A DNA stretch of 64,000 bases from IMG/VR virus record IMGVR_UViG_3300027741_000024, positions 1-64,000 of that record; one strand, 5' to 3'. Below, piece after piece: positions 27,397 to 36,368 of this stretch; the first letter of the stretch is position 1, and every line of letters starts with the position of its first letter. A program made the position numbers and the translations under genes. The notes beneath the pieces are model-generated. The model worked only from the letters and a program-made list of their open reading frames with translations, did no database searches and was not told the DNA's origin. Origin of the DNA: a virus.

Positions 27397-29211
27397 ATGG
27401 CCAATACAGTAATTCAACTAAAATACTCCCAGGTAAATGCTACTCCAACATCATTAAATGTTGCAGAACCAGCATATTCTTATGTCAGTAATACATTCTT
27501 TATTGGTTCTCCTTCTGGTACTGGAGTTATTCCAATCGGTGGTAAGTTCTATCTTGATCAACAACAATCAATTTATGATTCGGTAAATGCGGCGTTTCAA
27601 CAAGCAAATACTGGAGCGACCAGTACATATGCATTTAATCAGGCAAACTCTGCATTCTTCCATGCTAATGCCGCATTCAGCACAGCAAACGGTTCAGTAG
27701 CAGTAAATACAACACAAAATAATAGTATTGCTGCTGCTTTTTATCATGCAAACGCTGCATATGGTAAAGCAAACACTGCTGACACTAATGCTGGTAATGC
27801 TCAAACCACTGCCGATAATGCTGCTGCTGCTGCTTCTAATGCACAAAGCACTGCCGATGGTGCAGTAGCAGTAAACACAACACAAAATAATAGTATTGCT
27901 GCCGCTTTTGCTGCTGCTAATGCTGCAACGGCAACTAATACGACACAGAATAATAGCATCACTTTTGCTTCTGATACTGCTAATGCTGCTTTTGCCAATG
28001 CAAACAGTTACATCACACGTAACGAAGCAGTTAATGTAACACAAAATAATAGAACTGATGCTGCTTTTACACGTGCTAATAACTCGTTGTCTGCCAATAA
28101 CGGTGGTACAGTTACTGGTGACGTTTCTATTACTGGTAACTTGTATGTTACTGGTAATGTTGTCTCGATTAGCACCACAGAAATTGTTGCCAATGACTCG
28201 TTAATTGTTCTTGGCCTTGGAAATTACACATCCGATCTCGTAGATATCGGTTTTGCTGGTCATTACAACGATGGTACGAATGCTCACTCTGGTATTATTC
28301 GTGATTCATCCAATAAAGAATTCTATGTTTTTGATGGTTACACTCCAGAAATTGGAGCAAATAATAATATCAATCCAAATCATGCATCGTTCAATCTTTC
28401 AACACTGAATGCAAATCTAAAATCGCAGACTGTTCGTATCAAAAATATTGATATACTTCCATATGCAAATATAATATACGACACTGCAAATGCTGCGTTT
28501 GCAGCTGCTAATGCTGCAACTGCAACTGATACAACACAAAATAATTCCATTACTGCGGCATTTAATACTGCAAATGCTGCATTTACTGCTGCTAATGGTG
28601 CAGTTGCTGTTAATGCTACTCAAAATACCAATATTACTAACGCACAGAATTCTGCTGATGCCGCATTCAGTGCTGCTAATGGTTCAATAGCGGTTAATAA
28701 TACACAAAACAATTCTATTACGGTAGCATTGAACACATCAAATGCAGCATTTAATCATGCTAATGCTGCATTTGCTTCTGCTAATAATATTGATGGCATT
28801 AATGCTACTCAAAATACCAATATTACTAGTGTAACAAATACTGCTACATCAGCATTTAATCATGCTAATGCTGCATTTAATACAGCAAATACTGACGTTA
28901 CAAACGTTTCAATTACTGCTGCAAACTATGGTACTGCAAGTGCAGTTGCTTCGTTTAGAGTTGAAGCAAATGGTCGTATCACCTCTGCCAATAACACAGC
29001 GATTGCAATCTCTGCTGATGCAATTACTTCTGGTACATTACCTGTAGGAAGAGGCGGCACTGGTGCTACTACGTTTACAACTAATGGTGTTCTATTGGGT
29101 CAAGGAACAAGCGCATTCTCAACTGCATCATCGTCAACTGAAGGACACGTATTAACCATCAACGCTTCTGGTGTTCCAACATTTACATATCTACAAGGTG
29201 GAACATTCTAA
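27397..29211 (+). CDS. Tail-fibre protein with heptad repeats, beta domain and GG-x-F tail
   Basis: This 604-residue protein has the attachment domain (NTVIQLKYSQVNATPTSLNV, FFIGSPSGTGVIPIGGKFYL). Heptads run to about residue 225, then comes a beta domain (VTGDVSITGNLYVTGNVVSI, DLVDIGFAGHYNDGTNAHSG, IIRDSSNKEFYVFDGYTPEI). More heptads run to about 500, then a typical distal fibre segment (GTLPVGRGGTGATTFTTNGV, LLGQGTSAF) and the end TYLQGGTF. The beta domain is paralogous to one in the 1150-residue fibre at 29789. It is probably a trimeric shaft protein; the receptor is unknown. Confidence 0.78.
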   Translation: MANTVIQLKYSQVNATPTSLNVAEPAYSYVSNTFFIGSPSGTGVIPIGGKFYLDQQQSIYDSVNAAFQQANTGATSTYAFNQANSAFFHANAAFSTANGSVAVNTTQNNSIAAAFYHANAAYGKANTADTNAGNAQTTADNAAAAASNAQSTADGAVAVNTTQNNSIAAAFAAANAATATNTTQNNSITFASDTANAAFANANSYITRNEAVNVTQNNRTDAAFTRANNSLSANNGGTVTGDVSITGNLYVTGNVVSISTTEIVANDSLIVLGLGNYTSDLVDIGFAGHYNDGTNAHSGIIRDSSNKEFYVFDGYTPEIGANNNINPNHASFNLSTLNANLKSQTVRIKNIDILPYANIIYDTANAAFAAANAATATDTTQNNSITAAFNTANAAFTAANGAVAVNATQNTNITNAQNSADAAFSAANGSIAVNNTQNNSITVALNTSNAAFNHANAAFASANNIDGINATQNTNITSVTNTATSAFNHANAAFNTANTDVTNVSITAANYGTASAVASFRVEANGRITSANNTAIAISADAITSGTLPVGRGGTGATTFTTNGVLLGQGTSAFSTASSSTEGHVLTINASGVPTFTYLQGGTF

Positions 29212-29214
29212 ATA
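29208..29214 (+). promoter_or_regulatory. Late promoter-like box CTAAATA
   Basis: CTAAATA overlaps the stop codon of the 604-residue fibre gene and lies 23 bases before the ATG at 29238, which has its own AAAAGGAG ribosome site. Confidence 0.4.
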
Positions 29215-29237
29215 CTTTATCATGAAAAGGAGTTATT

Positions 29238-29789
29238 ATGAGTGTAGAATTTTCAAATGTATATCAAGAGGTTTTGCTTGAGAACTTAGATGTAATCATC
29301 AAGCAAAACTTCGTGATGCAAGCAAGATTAAAATTGCTTGAAAAAGAAACAGACGTTCGTGCAGAAATGCAGGCAAAAATTGATGAAATTACAGTAAAAC
29401 ACCAAGAAGCTTTACAACAAATTAGTCAGACTCAACATTATAAAGCACAAGCAGATAGTAATGATGCGATAGTTCAAGAAAAAACTAGAATTCAATCTGC
29501 TTTAAATGATACTATGCGGGATCTTGGTGTAACAAAAGATGCATTACAAGCAAAAGAAAATGCTTATAATGGCATTTTGCAAGAACTTAATACAACAAAG
29601 AGTGTGCTAGAGTTAAAAGAAAAGGAAATAGAAGAAATGAAATCTCGTATTTCTGAATTGGAAAAATTAGTTCCTTCTGCACCTAAAGTTGTTAAGAAAG
29701 TTGCTGTAAAGTCTATTGAAGAATTGCCTGTTGAAATTTCTGCTACTGAAACCAATAAACTAAAGGTTGAGGCTGGCGGGACATTTTAA
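29238..29789 (+). CDS. Long coiled-coil protein with GG-x-F tail
   Basis: This 183-residue protein is helical nearly throughout, with charged heptads from about residue 10 to 150 (NLDVIIKQNFVMQARLKLLE, KETDVRAEMQAKIDEITVKH, VLELKEKEIEEMKSRISELE). A Lys/Val-rich linker leads to KLKVEAGGTF. The composition (Glu/Lys heptads) differs from the Ala/Asn heptads of the neighbouring fibres, yet the tail is the same, which suggests the tail is a docking tag rather than part of a fold. It overlaps the 1150-residue fibre gene by 1 base, so the pair is coupled. It could be a fibre chaperone or a linker. Confidence 0.68.
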   Translation: MSVEFSNVYQEVLLENLDVIIKQNFVMQARLKLLEKETDVRAEMQAKIDEITVKHQEALQQISQTQHYKAQADSNDAIVQEKTRIQSALNDTMRDLGVTKDALQAKENAYNGILQELNTTKSVLELKEKEIEEMKSRISELEKLVPSAPKVVKKVAVKSIEELPVEISATETNKLKVEAGGTF

Positions 29790-32700
29790 TGGCAAACACA
29801 GTAATACAACTTAAACATTCCACCGTAACTGGCAACGTACCTACATCGTTAGCAAACGGTGAACTTTCTATCAACAATCGTGATGGAAAGTTTTTCTATG
29901 CAACGCCTATTGGTACAATCATAACGCATTATCCTTATTCGGGTCCAGCAGGTCTTAACCAAGAAATACAATTTAATGACTCAGGTTCACTGGGATCAAA
30001 CTCTGGATTAACTTTTAATAAATCTAGTGCTGTTCTTACGGTAAATGGTGCGTCAGTTGTTGCGGGTGTTAATGTTGTACCACAAATACAGTTCAGTTAC
30101 AATCAAGCAAACTCCGCATTCATTCAAGCAAATGCTGCATTTGCTGCTGTTAATACTGCCATCACTGGTTCAGCAGTTGATACGTATGCTCGTAACACTG
30201 GAAATTCAGCATTCATACAGGCGAACTCTGCTTATCAAAGTCAAAATGCCACAGGACAGTATGCTAACTCCGCTTTTGCACAAGCAAATGCTGCTTATCA
30301 AAGTCAGAATGCCACAGGACAATATGCTAACTCCGCTTTTGCACAAGCAAATGCCTCATACCAATCACAGAATGCCACTGGTCAATATGCCAACTCAGCA
30401 TTTATACAAGCGAACTCTTCTTATCAAAGTCAGAATGCCACAGGACAGTATGCCAACTCTGCTTTTGCACAAGCAAATGCCTCATACCAATCACAGAATG
30501 CAACTGGTCAATATGCCAACTCAGCATTCATACAAGCAAATGCCTCATATCAATCACAGAATGCAACTGCTAACTATGCAAACTCAGCATTAATACAAGC
30601 AAACTCTGCGTTCATTTATGGTAATGCAACTGCTAACTATGCGAATGCCGCATTCCTTCGTGCTAACAATTCACTGAATGCAAACGTTGGTGGTCAAGTT
30701 ACTGGCGATGTAACCTTTGTTGGTAATATAACATCAAACACAATAACAACAACAGGTTCAAATGGTAGCATCTCTGGTGCTAATGCCATTTTTACCAACT
30801 ATATTTTTGCAGCAAATGGTAATGTAGATTTATACATCTATAGTTCTAATGCCTACGCAAATGCTAATGCTGCTTTTGCCAAATCAAATGCTGCTTTTGC
30901 TAATGCGAATGGTGCATATACTGCTGCAAACTTGGCATTTAATCAAGCCAACTCTGCGTTTATACAATCAAATTCGGCATACGCACAAGCGAATGCTGCT
31001 TATACTTCACAGAATGCCACTGGTCAATATGCCAACTCAGCATTTATACAAGCGAACTCTGCTTATCAAAGTCAGAATGCCACAGGCCAATACGCTAACT
31101 CTGCATTCTTCCAAGCAAACTCTGCGTTCACTTATGGTAATGCTACCGCTACGTATGCAAACTCCGCTTTCTATCAAGCAAACTCGGCATATGCACAAGC
31201 AAATACTGCAACCAATATCGGTCAAGCAGCATACAATAATTCTAATACAAAGTTTAACTCATCTGGTGGTACAGTTTCGGGCAGTGTTAATGTTACTGGT
31301 AGTTTGGTTATTAGCGGCAACTTAACAGTTCTTGGTAACGGTACAAGTATTAATTCTAGTACCATTACTACCAACAGTAATATGATTTTGTTGTCCACTG
31401 GACAATATAGTTCTGATGTTTTAGACATTGGTATTGCAGGACATTATAATGATGGTGTAAATACTCATACTGGTATATTCCGTGATGCTGCTGTCAAAGA
31501 ATGGTTTTTGTTCAAGAGGTATGATCCTGAGATTGAAGCAAATACCAATATTGATGTTTCAAATAGTACATTCCAACTTGATACACTGAATGCAAATCTG
31601 CGTTCAAACAATATTATACTGAATGGTTTTGATTTAAATTCATACATCAATTCAGTATACTATCAGGCAAACTCCAGTTTTATTCAAGCAAATATTGCAT
31701 TCTTTACTGGCAACTCCGCATTCATTCAAGCAAATGCTGCTTTTGCTGCTGCAAATGCTGGCGGTAGTGGCACAGATCAAACTGCTCGTAATATTGCCAA
31801 TGCTGCATTCTCTGCTGCCAATTCTGCTGGTGCTTATGCAAATGCTGCTTTTGCTGCGGCTAACTCTGCTGGTTCATTAACATTTGTTCAGCAGGTTGCT
31901 AACACTGCTAATGCTGCATTCATTCAAGCCAATGCTTCATTCTCGTATGGTAATGCTACTGCTACGTATGCGAACTCAGCATTAATACAAGCAAACGCAG
32001 CATTTTTACAAGCAAACACGCCAAGTTATACTGCTAACTCTGCGGCATCATACGCAAACTCGGCATTTGCTTCCGCAAACTCGGCTTCAATTTATGCTAA
32101 CGGTGCTTTTACTACTGCTAACGTTGCAAACAGTAATGCTATATCAGCAGGTAACTATGCAAATACTGCTTTTGCTGCTGCTAACTCTGCTGCAATTTAT
32201 GCTAACGGTGCATTCTTACAAGCCAATGCAGCATTCTTACAAGCAAACACACCAAGTTATACTGCTAACTCCGCTGCAATTTATGCTAACGGCGCCTTTA
32301 CTACTGCTAACGTTGCAAATAATAATTCTATATCAGCAGGTAATTACGCAAATGCCGCATTCTTACAAGCAAATGTTTCTGTTGGTGTAGATTTAACACA
32401 GAATAATAGTATCATTGCTGCATTCTTACAAGCAAACACACCATCATATGTTGCTAACTCTGCTGCAATTTATGCCAATGGTGCATTCTCTGCCGCTAAC
32501 GTTGCGAACAGTAATTCTGTATCAGCAGGCAATTATGCTAACTCTGGTTTTGCAGTTGCTAACTCTGCTTCAATTTATGCAAACGGTGCATTCTTACAAG
32601 CAAATACTCCAGATTATGTTGCAAACTCTGCTGCGATATATGCTAACTTAGCATTTTCTGCTGCAAACGTTGCTGATAGTAAAGCAGTAGCGTCAGGCTC

Positions 32701-33241
32701 TTATGCTAACTCAGCATTTTCTGCTGCAAACGTTGCTGATAGTAAAGCAGTAGCGTCAGGCTCTTATGCTAACTCAGCATTTTCTGCTGCAAACTCTGGA
32801 TTTATTCGAGCAAATGCAACGAGTGATGTAGCAAACTCTGCAGCAATCTATGCCAATGGTGCTTTTGCTGCTGCTAATGATATAACAAATGTATTATACA
32901 CTTACGATTTAGATGATGTATCTTATTTGACTGATGGTTTTACGAATGTATTTCCTTTGACATACAATACGGCAAACATTTCTGTGCCAAGCCCGTGGAA
33001 TTTGATGGTAACAATTTATGGCATAACTCAAGCAGCATATGCTAATAATTATGATACCGTTTGGCTGAGTTTAGTTCCAACAGCATCTAAAGGATATACC
33101 TTAGATGATAGTGGAAATATTAAATTTGCTGATTCAGTTCCTGCTGGTGCTGACGTAATGATTCGTTTAGTTCCAGGTATACCTAACGCAAATACTAAGA
33201 TATATCCTTTTAAACCCACTGATATTTTCATGGGTTACTAA
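29789..33241 (+). CDS. Very long tail-fibre protein with 21-residue (three-heptad) tandem repeats
   Basis: This 1150-residue protein begins NTVIQLKHSTVTGNVPTSLA with a diverged attachment domain, followed by QEIQFNDSGSLGSNSGLTFN, a frequent fibre motif. Repeats of 21 residues (SAYQSQNATGQYANSAFAQA and variants) and other Ala/Asn/Phe heptads fill most of residues 100-1030. They are interrupted by a beta domain near 490-610 (GSVNVTGSLVISGNLTVLGN, VLDIGIAGHYNDGVNTHTGI). The C-terminal 115 residues (VLYTYDLDDVSYLTDGFTNV, FPLTYNTANISVP, PWNLMVTIYGITQAAYANNY) form a globular tip domain. The protein is probably a long alpha-helical fibre whose length can change by repeat recombination. Confidence 0.78.
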   Translation: MANTVIQLKHSTVTGNVPTSLANGELSINNRDGKFFYATPIGTIITHYPYSGPAGLNQEIQFNDSGSLGSNSGLTFNKSSAVLTVNGASVVAGVNVVPQIQFSYNQANSAFIQANAAFAAVNTAITGSAVDTYARNTGNSAFIQANSAYQSQNATGQYANSAFAQANAAYQSQNATGQYANSAFAQANASYQSQNATGQYANSAFIQANSSYQSQNATGQYANSAFAQANASYQSQNATGQYANSAFIQANASYQSQNATANYANSALIQANSAFIYGNATANYANAAFLRANNSLNANVGGQVTGDVTFVGNITSNTITTTGSNGSISGANAIFTNYIFAANGNVDLYIYSSNAYANANAAFAKSNAAFANANGAYTAANLAFNQANSAFIQSNSAYAQANAAYTSQNATGQYANSAFIQANSAYQSQNATGQYANSAFFQANSAFTYGNATATYANSAFYQANSAYAQANTATNIGQAAYNNSNTKFNSSGGTVSGSVNVTGSLVISGNLTVLGNGTSINSSTITTNSNMILLSTGQYSSDVLDIGIAGHYNDGVNTHTGIFRDAAVKEWFLFKRYDPEIEANTNIDVSNSTFQLDTLNANLRSNNIILNGFDLNSYINSVYYQANSSFIQANIAFFTGNSAFIQANAAFAAANAGGSGTDQTARNIANAAFSAANSAGAYANAAFAAANSAGSLTFVQQVANTANAAFIQANASFSYGNATATYANSALIQANAAFLQANTPSYTANSAASYANSAFASANSASIYANGAFTTANVANSNAISAGNYANTAFAAANSAAIYANGAFLQANAAFLQANTPSYTANSAAIYANGAFTTANVANNNSISAGNYANAAFLQANVSVGVDLTQNNSIIAAFLQANTPSYVANSAAIYANGAFSAANVANSNSVSAGNYANSGFAVANSASIYANGAFLQANTPDYVANSAAIYANLAFSAANVADSKAVASGSYANSAFSAANVADSKAVASGSYANSAFSAANSGFIRANATSDVANSAAIYANGAFAAANDITNVLYTYDLDDVSYLTDGFTNVFPLTYNTANISVPSPWNLMVTIYGITQAAYANNYDTVWLSLVPTASKGYTLDDSGNIKFADSVPAGADVMIRLVPGIPNANTKIYPFKPTDIFMGY
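30227..30604 (+). repeat. Six tandem 63-bp units encoding 21-residue coiled-coil repeats
   Basis: Six in-frame units of 63 bp begin at 30227, 30290, 30353, 30416, 30479 and 30542. Each encodes 21 residues on the plan S/A-[AS]-Y-Q-S-Q-N-A-T-G-Q-Y-A-N-S-A-F, or three heptads. Units alternate between two codon versions (TATCAAAGT and TACCAATCA), which suggests duplication of a 126-bp pair. Confidence 0.92.
32651..32776 (+). repeat. Exact 63-bp tandem duplication in the fibre gene
   Basis: Bases 32651-32713 and 32714-32776 are identical and in frame (21 residues, three heptads, containing AANVADSKAVASGSYANS). Perfect identity between adjacent units in otherwise diverged repeats points to a very recent duplication. 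Confidence 0.93.
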
Positions 33242-33244
33242 ATA
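33238..33244 (+). promoter_or_regulatory. Late promoter-like box CTAAATA
   Basis: CTAAATA overlaps the stop of the long fibre gene, 46 bases before the ATG at 33291. The gap also holds a TTGGAG ribosome site close to that ATG. Confidence 0.4.
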
Positions 33245-33290
33245 GTAGAGATTTTAAAAATTAACACTTTTTCAATATATTGGAGTTAAA

Positions 33291-36200
33291 ATGGCCAGAA
33301 AAGCAATATTAGACACCTATTATACGTTTACTCCGTCTAGTAGGACTATCGTCTTTAATCAAGCAATTCAACGTGAACGTTTCGTTCTTATTACGAACGT
33401 TACCTCAAATAGAGTTATTTACAATTTCTCAGATCCAAATCTGACATTTACTTCACACTCAATCTCAACAGATCCGACTAGTGGTCTAACGACAACTACG
33501 GTAGTATTGGCTTATAATACAACTACAATGACCAATACGAATAAATTGCAAGTTGTGATTGATGAATATGAAGAGAAGTTTAGTCCATCAGAAACGTATA
33601 CTGACCCAGTAAATAAATTTCGTGTCTCAATGCCGCAAGCATTGATCGATACAGACTTTGAATATGGTACTCAATCAACAAAATGGGAAACTATAGGTCT
33701 GTTGAACAACAAATCATATGCATATGCTAACTTAAATTCTACTACTTCTGGTCCATTGGTTGTAACTGACATTACTGCTGTTGTAAATTCGCCTACTATT
33801 ATTGTGGCTACCACTACACCTCCAGCAGTTAATACTCCGGTTATTATTACTGATACAAACTGGCCACCTGCTGAAGGTACATTTATGGTTGAGTCTGTGG
33901 TTACAGGTACAAGTTTTCGTTACTCTACTAAGCAACGTTATGCCAGTGTAACTAATACTAATCAATCAATTTTTATTCCAAATGCGACTCAAGTTGCCAA
34001 TGGTTCAATTTTTAATCGTGCAAATACACCAATTGCAAACGTCAATACACCAGGTGGTCTTGCAAATTGCTATATAACGACAGTTCAACCACATGGTTTA
34101 ACAATTGGTAATCAAGTTGTTCTTCAAGGGTTAGCAGCGGGTACATCTGGTGCACCTAACGGAACATTCACTATTACTCAAGTTGTTTCAAATACAGTTT
34201 TCCGTATTGATGCTAATAGTGCTCCAGTTGGTGGCGTAACTGCTTCTGGTCTTTCAGCAATGTATCCAATATCACGTGGTACAGTTTCACATCGTGCATA
34301 TGATGGTGGTGTTGAATTTGGCACATCAGCAGATTCACATAATAATCAACTGATTCGCCAAACACGCCGTTATTTCCGTTATCAATCTGGTAAAGGTGTT
34401 CAAGTATCAACAGGCACTTTGTTGAAACCTTCTATGCGTGTTGATAGTTTGACTAGTTCAGGTACTTTAGTTACAGTTAAAACTAAAGACGCTCATTTTA
34501 TTAGTCCAAACGTTGCTATGGTAATTACTGGTGCTAATGAAACTGGTTACAACGGTTCATATTCAGTAAATCAAGTGATTGATCCATTTACGTTTACATA
34601 CGTTTCAAGTACGACTCCCTCAAGTGCAACAGCAACTGGTACATATCGTGTGTCTGCAAATACTTGGTATGGTGCTTTAAATCGTATGGGTTTGTTTGAT
34701 GATCAAAATGGTATGTTCTTTGAATTTGATGGACAAACTTTATCTGCTGTTCGCCGTAATAGTGTTTTTCAATTAGCAGGTTTTGTTTCTGCAAATACTG
34801 GCAATAGTACAATTACTGGTGTAACAGTAAACGGCACCACAACAAACTTCTCAGGTCAATTAAATCCTGGAGATTATGTTGTTATTAAAGGTATGTCATA
34901 TCGTGTGGAAAATATTCGTTCTAATCAGGTTATGGAGGTTCAACCGAACTATCGTGGCGAAGCAAATACTTTACAAGCAGTTATCAGTAAAACAGTTGAG
35001 ACCCGTGTTCCACAATCTCAATGGAATATTGATCGTTGTGATGGTACAGGTCCTTCTGGATTTAATATAGATTTAACCAAAATGCAGATGTTTTATATGG
35101 ACTATTCTTGGTACGGTGCTGGTTTTGTCCGTTGGGGATTCCGTGGACCAGACGGTAACGTTATCTATTGCCACAAGATGATCAATAACAATGTAAACTA
35201 TGAAGCACATATGCGTTCAGGTAACTTACCTGGACGTTATGAGACAAATACATTCTCTAAGAAAACTAAACTGAATGCTACACTAAATCCAGCAGATGTT
35301 ACATTAAACGTTGCAGATGCATCAGCATTCCCAACAACTGGTACGGTTTGGGTGAATGGTCAAGGTCGGTCTGAGTACATTAACTATGATGGTATTACAG
35401 GTAATGCTACAAATGGTTATCTATTAAATGTAGCGCTTCGTGGTCAACCAGGTAATACAATTAACTGTATTATGAACACATCAAATGCAACATTGAATTT
35501 GGTTGCTGGACAAACAACTGTTGGTATTCAACCTGGTATGTACGTAGTGAATGCGAACGTTCCACAGGCTGCTGTAATTACAAACATCAATCCAGGTGTT
35601 TCAATTACACTGTCTCAAGCACCAACATATTCTGGCACAGGTACAGTAAATTTTATTCCTATGGGTAATGTAGCGCAGACATTTACATATTCTGCAACTG
35701 CACCTGTAGCAATTGATTTACATGCGCCTGGTTACGCACCACGTATTTCTCATTGGGGCACTTCGGTGATTATGGATGGTCGTTACGATGATGATAAATC
35801 TTTAGTGTTCACAACAGGTATGACAACTTCTGCGAACGTTGCTGCTGGTCAAACACTTGCATTGCAAAGTTTCCGTATCGCACCATCAGTAAGTAACGGT
35901 ATTTCTGGTGCATCTTTAGGTGTACGTGAAATTAAAAATACTATGCAAATGGTTTTGCGTACATTAGATATGTTATCTTCTGGTACATTCTTAGTACAAA
36001 TTGTTTTGAATGGCGCATCATCAAATGCAACACCTACTTGGACTTCTGTTGGTGGTTCAAGTCTTGTTCAATATATTAACCATACTGTATCGACTGCCGG
36101 TGCGGCTGCCGGTACAAGCGTGGCAGGAGGCGAAGTTATTTTTGCTGGCTTTACTAATGCTTCTGGTGGTACAAACTTCTCAACAACCACGTATGACTTA

Positions 36201-36368
36201 CCTTTGGTTCGTGACCTTGGTAATAGTATTCTTGGTGGTGGTACTTCTGCACCAAATCTGAGTTTCTATCCAGATGGTCCTGATATTGTAACAATTACTG
36301 CTCGTAACATTGGTACAGCGTCAGCGAATATCTTTACACGTTTATCTTGGACAGAAGCACAAGCATAA
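33291..36368 (+). CDS. Large conserved virion structural protein
   Basis: This 1025-residue protein begins RKAILDTYYTFTPSSRTIVF, with RERFVLITNVTSNRVIYNFS. Well-defined blocks include DTDFEYGTQSTKWETIGLL, GGVEFGTSADSHNNQLIRQT, NRMGLFDDQNGMFFEFDGQT, QSQWNIDRCDGTGPSGFNID and FYMDYSWYGAGFVRWGFRGP. I recognise these from large structural proteins of aquatic phages, usually of unassigned function. It lies between the fibre cluster and the neck genes. A tail-fibre or tail-associated adhesin role is likely but not shown. The final gene of the fibre region follows directly. Confidence 0.72.
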   Translation: MARKAILDTYYTFTPSSRTIVFNQAIQRERFVLITNVTSNRVIYNFSDPNLTFTSHSISTDPTSGLTTTTVVLAYNTTTMTNTNKLQVVIDEYEEKFSPSETYTDPVNKFRVSMPQALIDTDFEYGTQSTKWETIGLLNNKSYAYANLNSTTSGPLVVTDITAVVNSPTIIVATTTPPAVNTPVIITDTNWPPAEGTFMVESVVTGTSFRYSTKQRYASVTNTNQSIFIPNATQVANGSIFNRANTPIANVNTPGGLANCYITTVQPHGLTIGNQVVLQGLAAGTSGAPNGTFTITQVVSNTVFRIDANSAPVGGVTASGLSAMYPISRGTVSHRAYDGGVEFGTSADSHNNQLIRQTRRYFRYQSGKGVQVSTGTLLKPSMRVDSLTSSGTLVTVKTKDAHFISPNVAMVITGANETGYNGSYSVNQVIDPFTFTYVSSTTPSSATATGTYRVSANTWYGALNRMGLFDDQNGMFFEFDGQTLSAVRRNSVFQLAGFVSANTGNSTITGVTVNGTTTNFSGQLNPGDYVVIKGMSYRVENIRSNQVMEVQPNYRGEANTLQAVISKTVETRVPQSQWNIDRCDGTGPSGFNIDLTKMQMFYMDYSWYGAGFVRWGFRGPDGNVIYCHKMINNNVNYEAHMRSGNLPGRYETNTFSKKTKLNATLNPADVTLNVADASAFPTTGTVWVNGQGRSEYINYDGITGNATNGYLLNVALRGQPGNTINCIMNTSNATLNLVAGQTTVGIQPGMYVVNANVPQAAVITNINPGVSITLSQAPTYSGTGTVNFIPMGNVAQTFTYSATAPVAIDLHAPGYAPRISHWGTSVIMDGRYDDDKSLVFTTGMTTSANVAAGQTLALQSFRIAPSVSNGISGASLGVREIKNTMQMVLRTLDMLSSGTFLVQIVLNGASSNATPTWTSVGGSSLVQYINHTVSTAGAAAGTSVAGGEVIFAGFTNASGGTNFSTTTYDLPLVRDLGNSILGGGTSAPNLSFYPDGPDIVTITARNIGTASANIFTRLSWTEAQA

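Noticed and set aside
30045-32651. Several + strand frames of 60-180 residues rich in Leu, Met and Gln in a shifted frame of the long fibre gene
   Set aside because: They are frame-shifted readings of the tandem repeats, with repetitive composition and no start signals.
30227-32776. Evenly spaced repeats considered as a CRISPR array
   Set aside because: The repeats are directly adjacent 63-bp coding units with no spacers, and they keep frame and heptad register.
20668-33241. Diversity-generating retroelement acting on the fibre genes
   Set aside because: No reverse transcriptase, template repeat or variable-repeat pair with adenine-specific changes is seen in the window.
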